A stretch of DNA of 64,000 nt, from positions 1,488,001 to 1,552,000 of the forward strand of contig NZ_VIWX01000001.1 in NCBI RefSeq assembly GCF_007829955.1, written 5' to 3'. Source of the DNA: Saccharopolyspora dendranthemae. GTDB taxonomy: Bacteria; Actinomycetota; Actinomycetes; Mycobacteriales; Pseudonocardiaceae. The first letter of the stretch is position 1, and every line of letters begins with the position of its first letter. Made by a program: the position numbers and the translations under genes. Positions 59,236 to 64,000 of the stretch are shown piece by piece. Under the pieces are notes generated by a model that was given only the letters and a program-made list of their open reading frames with translations, was not told the origin of the DNA and made no database searches.

Positions 59236-60954
59236 TCAGTGGCCGTCCCGGGGGACGTAGCGGCCGGACTTGCCGACCAGGAAGTCGAGGTCGGCTCCGT
59301 CCGAGGCCTGCAGGACGTGGTCGTAGTAGAGGCGCTGCCAACCGCGGGAGTAGGGGTTGTCCGGCTCCTCCCACTCCGCCCGCCGGCGCTGGAGCTCCTC
59401 CTCCGGGATCTCCAGGTCGATCCTGCGGCCGGGGACGTCGAGGCTGACCGTGTCACCGGTGCGGACGAAGGCCAGCGGACCACCCGCGGCGGCCTCCGGC
59501 GTGACGTGCAGGACCACGGTTCCGTAGGCGGTACCGCTCATCCGGCCGTCGGAGATGCGCACGATGTCGTCGAAACCCGCGTCCTGCACCTTCTTCGGCA
59601 CCGGCACGTTGGCGACCTCCGGCATCCCCGGGTACCCCTTCGGTCCCGCGTTGCGGACCACCAGCACGGTGTTCTCGTCGACGTCGAGATCGTCGTCGGC
59701 GCAGACCGCGTAGTACTCGTCGACGTCCTCGAACACCATCGCCGTGCCACGGTGCACCAGCAGCCGAGGCGATGCGGCGGACTGCTTGATCACCGCTCCG
59801 CCGGGCGCCAGCGATCCGCGCAGCACCGCGGTTCCGGTGCCGACCGCCTGGAACGGCTCGTCGAACGAGGTGATGACCTCGCGGTTGTGCACCTCGGCCC
59901 CGGCGATGTTCTCGCCCATCGACTTGCCGGTGACCGTGATCGCCTCGCGCTCGACCAGCCCGCCGAGCTCCGCCAGCACGGCGGGCAAGCCGCCCGCGTA
60001 GCAGAAGTCCTCCATCAGGAACTTGCCGCTGGGCTGCAGGTTCACCAGCGTCGGCACCTCTCGGGTGTCGATGTCGAAGTCGTCGACGGTGAGCTCCACA
60101 CCGACGCGCTTGGCGATCGCGATCAGGTGCACCACGGCGTTGGTGGACCCGCCGATGGCGGCGTTGGCGCGGATGGCGTTGCGGAACGCCTCGCGGGTCA
60201 GTACGTCGGAGGGCTTGAGGTCCTCGCCGACCATCTCCACGATCCGCTGCCCGGTCTGCTGCGCGGTGGCGTAGCGGCGGGCGTCCACGGCGGGCCAGGA
60301 CGCCGCGTAGGGCAGCTGCATGCCCAGCGCCTCCACGACGCAGGCCATGGTCGAGGCGGTCCCCATCGTCATGCAGTGCCCGTTGGAGCGGGACATGCAG
60401 CCCTCGATGAAGTAGCACTCCTCCTGGTCGATCTTGCCGGCGACCAGGTCCGCCTCGGCCTGCCACACGGCGGTTCCCGAGCCGATGTCGGTTCCCCGGT
60501 ACTTGCCGTTGAGCATCGGACCGCCGGTGAGCATCACGGCGGGCAGGTCGACGCTGGAGGCGGCCATCAGCAGCCCGGGAGTCGTCTTGTCGCAGCCGGA
60601 GAGCAGCACCAGGCCGTCGAGCGGGTTGGCGCGGATGGTCTCCTCCGCCTGCATGGCCAGCAGGTTGCGGTAGAGCATCGTGGTCGGGCGCATCAGCGTC
60701 TCGCCGAGCGCCATGTTGGGGAACTCCAGCGGGAACCCGCCCGCCTGCCACACGCCGCGCTTGACGGACTCGGCGATGCGCTGCTGGTGGGCGTTGCAGG
60801 GGGCCAGCTCCGACCAGGTGGTCCCGATCCCGATGACGGGCCGCCCGTCGAACACCTCGTCGCTGTAGCCCTGGTTCTTCACCCAGGACCGGGCGGTCAT
60901 GCCCGCTCGACCGTGGGCCCCGAACCAGCTGGCGCTGCGCCGCGGCGTGCTCAT
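59236..60954 (-). CDS. IlvD/Edd family dehydratase, probably sugar-acid
   Basis: [Fe-S]-dependent dehydratase, 572 residues. Motifs LSGCDKTTPGLLMAA and FIEGCMSRSNGHCMTMGTAST match the IlvD/Edd family, and ISDGRMSGTAYGTVVLHVTPEA is the C-terminal signature. Sequence style (MSTPRRSASWFGAHGRAGMTARSW) is closer to arabinonate/xylonate/gluconate dehydratases than to the isoleucine/valine IlvD, so a role in sugar-acid breakdown is likely. ATG at 60954 has GGGAGG six bases upstream. It is divergent from an MFS transporter of the organic/sugar-acid type, which probably supplies the substrate. Confidence 0.9.
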   Translation of the reverse strand: MSTPRRSASWFGAHGRAGMTARSWVKNQGYSDEVFDGRPVIGIGTTWSELAPCNAHQQRIAESVKRGVWQAGGFPLEFPNMALGETLMRPTTMLYRNLLAMQAEETIRANPLDGLVLLSGCDKTTPGLLMAASSVDLPAVMLTGGPMLNGKYRGTDIGSGTAVWQAEADLVAGKIDQEECYFIEGCMSRSNGHCMTMGTASTMACVVEALGMQLPYAASWPAVDARRYATAQQTGQRIVEMVGEDLKPSDVLTREAFRNAIRANAAIGGSTNAVVHLIAIAKRVGVELTVDDFDIDTREVPTLVNLQPSGKFLMEDFCYAGGLPAVLAELGGLVEREAITVTGKSMGENIAGAEVHNREVITSFDEPFQAVGTGTAVLRGSLAPGGAVIKQSAASPRLLVHRGTAMVFEDVDEYYAVCADDDLDVDENTVLVVRNAGPKGYPGMPEVANVPVPKKVQDAGFDDIVRISDGRMSGTAYGTVVLHVTPEAAAGGPLAFVRTGDTVSLDVPGRRIDLEIPEEELQRRRAEWEEPDNPYSRGWQRLYYDHVLQASDGADLDFLVGKSGRYVPRDGH

Positions 60955-61070
60955 CGCGTCCTCCCGAGCTGTGATCTCCGACGGATGCTGGCGACGTAAC
61001 CAGCTCGTGCGCGGGCGCGCAAGAGGCCATTCGCAATGCCGAACAGTGGTTGCCATTTCGAACGCGGGCG

Positions 61071-61137
61071 TTGACGCTGCTGAACGCCGCTCCTACGCTC
61101 GTGATCCAGATCACGAACGACGTCCGACATGCCGAAC
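61071..61137 (+). promoter_or_regulatory. MFS promoter with CRP-like dyad
   Basis: TTGACG (61071-61076), 17 bases, TACGCT (61094-61099) forms a good sigma-70-type promoter. TCGTGATC-CA-GATCACGA (61099-61116) overlaps the expected transcription start and fits the GTGA-N6-TCAC pattern of CRP/GlxR-type sites. ATGCCGAAC occurs twice, at 61036 and 61129, in the divergent region between dehydratase and transporter and may be another operator. Confidence 0.6.
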
Positions 61138-61154
61138 CTCGACGAGGAGGCACG

Positions 61155-62528
61155 GTGCGATCCGACACCCCGGCGCTGCGCGCAGCGGTACGGCGAGTGA
61201 TGGTCCGGCTGATCCCGTTCCTGTTCCTGATGTACGTCATCGCGTTCCTGGACCGCGTGAACATCGGCTTCGCGAAGGAGGAGTTCCAGGCGCACGCCGG
61301 GATCTCCGAGGCCGCTTACGCCTTCGGCGCGGGCCTGTTCTTCATCGGCTACGCGCTGTTCGAAGTGCCCAGCAACCTGATCATGACGCGGGTCGGCGCC
61401 CGCTGGTGGATGTGCCGGATCATGGTCACCTGGGGACTCATCTCGGCGGCGATGTCGCTGGTCAACAGCGAGTCCCTGTTCTACCTCCTGCGCTTCCTGC
61501 TCGGCGTCGCCGAAGCCGGGTTCTTCCCCGGCGTGATCCTCTACATCACCTACTGGGTCCCGCACGCCTACCGGGCGCGCTGCAACGCGCTGTTCTACTT
61601 CGGCATCCCGCTGGCATCGGTGCTGGGCGCACCGCTGTCCGGCGCGCTGCTGGAGCTCGACGGCGCGGCGGGATTCCTGGGCTGGCAGTGGATGTTCGCC
61701 GTCGAGGGCCTGATCGCCTGCGTCGTGGGCGTGTGGGCGTTCTTCTACCTCGACAACTCCCCGGCGGATGCCCGGTGGCTCACCCAGGACCAGCGCACCG
61801 CCCTGCAGACGGCGCTCGACGCCGAAGCCGAGTCGAAGCGGGGCCCGCACCGGCTGCTCGCGTCCCTGGTGGACCGGCGGGTGCTGTACTTCTGCCTGAT
61901 CTACTTCCTGATCCAGTGCAGCGTCTACGGCATGACCTTCTACCTGCCGACGCAGGTGTCCGAAGCCGTGGGCAGCGAGGTGGGACTGCTGGTCGGCCTG
62001 GTCACCGCGATCCCGTGGACGGTGGCGCTGGTGGTCAACATCGTGGTCAACACGGCGGCCGACCGGCTGGCACAGCCGAAGAAGCGCTTCGTCGCAGCGG
62101 CCTGCGTCGCGGCCGGCTCGGTGGGGATCGCGGCCTCCGCGGCCTTCAGCGACCCCCTCCTGGCGATCGCGGGCCTGTCGGTGGCGGCCGCGGGCTACAT
62201 CGCGGTGCAGCCGGTCTTCTGGACCTTCCCCGCCGCCTACCTGACGGGAACCGCCGCGGCAGCGGGCATCGGCCTCATCAACTCGCTGGGCAACCTGGGC
62301 GGTTTCGTCGCCCCGGTCGCCAAGACGTGGGTGGAATCCACCTTCGACTCCGAGACCGCGGGCCTCTACCTCCTGGCCCTCTGCGGCTTCGCAGCCGCAG
62401 CCCTCTTCCTCACCCTCACCAAGACCAAGGACCCCACCACCCCAGCGAACGACCTGGATCCCACGAGGGAGAAGCCCCAGGCGGAAGACCCGAACCCCAG
62501 AACCCCACGAGACCTCAACCCGAACTGA
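61155..62528 (+). CDS. MFS transporter, anion:cation symporter family
   Basis: A 457-residue major facilitator of the ACS branch (hexuronate, tartrate, galactonate, phthalate carriers). The N-terminal helix FLFLMYVIAFLDRVNIGFAK and the GVAEAGFFPGVILYITYWVP stretch are characteristic. About 12 helices end near 430, followed by a Pro/Asp-rich cytoplasmic tail. GTG at 61155 has GAGGAGG six bases upstream. Divergent from the dehydratase, with which it probably forms a sugar-acid uptake and breakdown pair. Ends 52 bases before palindromic copy 4. Confidence 0.9.
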   Translation: MRSDTPALRAAVRRVMVRLIPFLFLMYVIAFLDRVNIGFAKEEFQAHAGISEAAYAFGAGLFFIGYALFEVPSNLIMTRVGARWWMCRIMVTWGLISAAMSLVNSESLFYLLRFLLGVAEAGFFPGVILYITYWVPHAYRARCNALFYFGIPLASVLGAPLSGALLELDGAAGFLGWQWMFAVEGLIACVVGVWAFFYLDNSPADARWLTQDQRTALQTALDAEAESKRGPHRLLASLVDRRVLYFCLIYFLIQCSVYGMTFYLPTQVSEAVGSEVGLLVGLVTAIPWTVALVVNIVVNTAADRLAQPKKRFVAAACVAAGSVGIAASAAFSDPLLAIAGLSVAAAGYIAVQPVFWTFPAAYLTGTAAAAGIGLINSLGNLGGFVAPVAKTWVESTFDSETAGLYLLALCGFAAAALFLTLTKTKDPTTPANDLDPTREKPQAEDPNPRTPRDLNPN

Positions 62529-62580
62529 CCCCGAATCCCGGACCGGGCCCGGTGCGGGTTTCGGGTCGAGCGTCACCAAG

Positions 62581-62650
62581 TCCCAGTTTTAGTCCAAACT
62601 GAGCCGACATTTCGGACATGATCATGGCTCGGTTTGGACTAAAACTGGGA
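62581..62650. repeat. Palindromic repeat element, copy 4
   Basis: Arms of 25 bases (62581-62605, 62626-62650) pair with one mismatch; the 20-base spacer is identical in form to that of copy 1 (inverted). It lies between the convergent MFS and ftsI genes, 52 bases past one stop and 34 bases past the other. Confidence 0.92.
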
Positions 62651-62684
62651 AATGGCGAGGTCGCCCCCACGACCGCCCGTCCGC

Positions 62685-64000
62685 TCAGTCGGTTTGGAGC
62701 ATTTGGAGCGGGGATTGCTCCTTGGAGAGGGGAATCTGGTAGCGCTGGGTCAGGAAGCCCGCGATCGAGTGGAACAGCGGTGCGGCGGAGCTGGATTCGC
62801 GGGACCCGGACGGGGCGTCGAGCATCAGCCCGACCACGAAGCGCGGGTTGTCGGCCGGGACCATGCCCGCGAACGTGATCCAGTACTTGGACTGGCTGTA
62901 GCAGCGGCAGTCCGGGTCGATCTGCTGCGCCGTACCGGTCTTGCCCGACACCTGGTAACCGGGCAGCGCTGCCGCCGAACCGGTGCCGTCGTTCGCACTG
63001 CCAGGACCGTTCTGCACCACCGAGCGGAGCATGTCCTTCACGGTGTGCGCCGTCTGCGGGCTCACCACCCGCACCGGCTCCGGCCGCGGCCGCTCGGCCC
63101 GCGTCCCGTCCGGCAGCACCTCCGCCTCGATGATGCGCGGCGGAACGCGGAGACCGTCGTTGGCGATCGCCTGGTACATGCCCGCCATCTGCAGCACCGT
63201 CATCGAAAGGCCTTGCCCGATGGGCAGGTTCGCGAAGGTCGAACCGGACCAGTTCTCGCGCGCCGGAAGGCTGCCCCCGCTCTCGCCGGGAAGGCCGATG
63301 CCGGTCAGCTTGCCGAGCCCGAACAACCTGGCCATGTCGTACCAGCGCTGCTCGCCGAGCTGCTGGGCGACCATCAAGGTGCCCACGTTGGAGGACTTGC
63401 CGAGCACGCCGGTGAAGCTCAGCCCGATGGTGCCGTGCTCCCACGCGTCCCCGACCGTGCGGTCGGCGACCTCGATGCTGCCCGGGACCTGGAGCACCGT
63501 CTCGGGCTTGACCACGTTCTGCTCGATCGCACCCGCCGCGGTGATCACCTTGTTCACCGAGCCCGGTTCGAAGGGCGTCGTGACCGCGGGGTTGCCGAGG
63601 TTGCCGGACCACGGGCCGCGCGGGTCGAAGGTCTTGTCGTTGGCCAGCGCGTAGACCTCGCCGGTCTTGGCGTCGAGCACCACCGCGCTCGCCGACTTGG
63701 CGCCCGCGCGCACCGCGTAGTCGGAGACCTCGTGCTGCACCATGAACTGCAGGTCGGAGTCCAGCGTCAGCTGCACGTCCGAACCCGGGGTGGCTGGTTC
63801 GAGCTCCCGCTCGGTGCCCGGGATCACCAGGCTCGACCCCATCGCGGTGTCCGAGACCTTGGTGCCGTTGCGACCGCCGAGGACCTTGTTCATCGCCAGT
63901 TCCAGGCCGATCTGGCCCCGGACCTTGCGCTCGTCCATCCGCCAGTTCGCGGCTCCTATGACGTTGGCCGCCAGGTTGCCCGCCGGGTACTCGCGAGTGG
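62685..64000 (-). CDS. ftsI: Class B penicillin-binding protein FtsI/PbpB (partial)
   Basis: Septal peptidoglycan transpeptidase, partner of FtsW. Only the C-terminal 438 residues are in the window; the frame is open at the edge and the N-terminal membrane anchor lies beyond. The transpeptidase domain has the active Ser in EPGSVNKVIT (SxxK), the SSN motif in GKSSNVGTLM and KTG in VSGKTGTAQ. It belongs directly upstream of murE in other actinobacteria, but here is separated from it by the CHAP-like gene, dehydratase and transporter. Confidence 0.96.
   Translation of the reverse strand, partial: TREYPAGNLAANVIGAANWRMDERKVRGQIGLELAMNKVLGGRNGTKVSDTAMGSSLVIPGTERELEPATPGSDVQLTLDSDLQFMVQHEVSDYAVRAGAKSASAVVLDAKTGEVYALANDKTFDPRGPWSGNLGNPAVTTPFEPGSVNKVITAAGAIEQNVVKPETVLQVPGSIEVADRTVGDAWEHGTIGLSFTGVLGKSSNVGTLMVAQQLGEQRWYDMARLFGLGKLTGIGLPGESGGSLPARENWSGSTFANLPIGQGLSMTVLQMAGMYQAIANDGLRVPPRIIEAEVLPDGTRAERPRPEPVRVVSPQTAHTVKDMLRSVVQNGPGSANDGTGSAAALPGYQVSGKTGTAQQIDPDCRCYSQSKYWITFAGMVPADNPRFVVGLMLDAPSGSRESSSAAPLFHSIAGFLTQRYQIPLSKEQSPLQMLQTD

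Noticed and set aside
59236..60954. Assignment of the dehydratase as isoleucine/valine IlvD
   Set aside because: Sequence style and the divergent ACS transporter favour a sugar-acid dehydratase, and no branched-chain genes are nearby; only the family level is claimed.

Overview
The window is GC-rich actinobacterial chromosome with frequent GTG/TTG starts and many 4-bp GTGA/ATGA gene overlaps. The gene set (AftA-type arabinofuranosyltransferase, Wag31/DivIVA, SepF, long-linker FtsZ, meso-DAP MurE, two CYP107-like P450s, SAM-IV riboswitch, short actinobacterial T-box) points to a mycolata-related order with an arabinan wall. Pseudonocardiales, perhaps Saccharopolyspora, fits best; this is inference, as no rRNA or marker comparison was possible.

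Layout, left to right. 1-4019: peptide/nickel-type ABC importer operon (minus strand, ATPase cut by the window edge). 4346-7962: a local catabolic cluster (DUF2848 hydrolase, MHS-type MFS permease, FCD-GntR repressor, nitrilase-fold amidohydrolase) with matching operator-like dyads in both divergent promoters. 7926-8831: CPBP membrane protease. 8926-13181: NAD synthesis operon nadABC and its divergent NrtR-type regulator, with a clear operator between them. 13314-18619: LON-substrate-binding-domain protein, two membrane proteins of unknown role, AftA and a polytopic membrane protein. 18725-20547: NarL-type two-component pair. 20589-23184: tandem P450s sharing a nearly identical tract. 23292-28376: dnaE and a divergent HTH/repeat protein. 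28624-35862: rluD, lspA, a SAM-IV-controlled class V aminotransferase and T-box-controlled ileS. 35902-40822: the ftsZ-side division block (wag31, yggT, sepF, yggS, pgeF, ftsZ). 47776-58323 and 62685-end: the dcw block (ftsQ, murC, murG, ftsW, murD, mraY, murF, murE, then ftsI running off the window).

The dcw cluster is split twice. About 7 kb (SDR, WYL regulator, sugar ABC importer, nitric oxide synthase) lies between ftsZ and ftsQ, and about 4.4 kb (secreted CHAP-like protein, IlvD/Edd dehydratase, ACS-type MFS) lies between murE and ftsI. Translational overlaps still tie the cell-wall genes together inside each piece.

The strongest unexplained signal is a roughly 70-bp AT-rich palindromic element found in four close copies (4198, 30222, 46292, 62581) and one diverged copy (31852), always just past the 3' end of a gene. 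A second, unrelated family of structured intergenic repeats occurs near 28453, 53946 and 21941. Many genes here have a TANNNT hexamer 6-8 bases before the start codon and no Shine-Dalgarno, suggesting extensive leaderless transcription.
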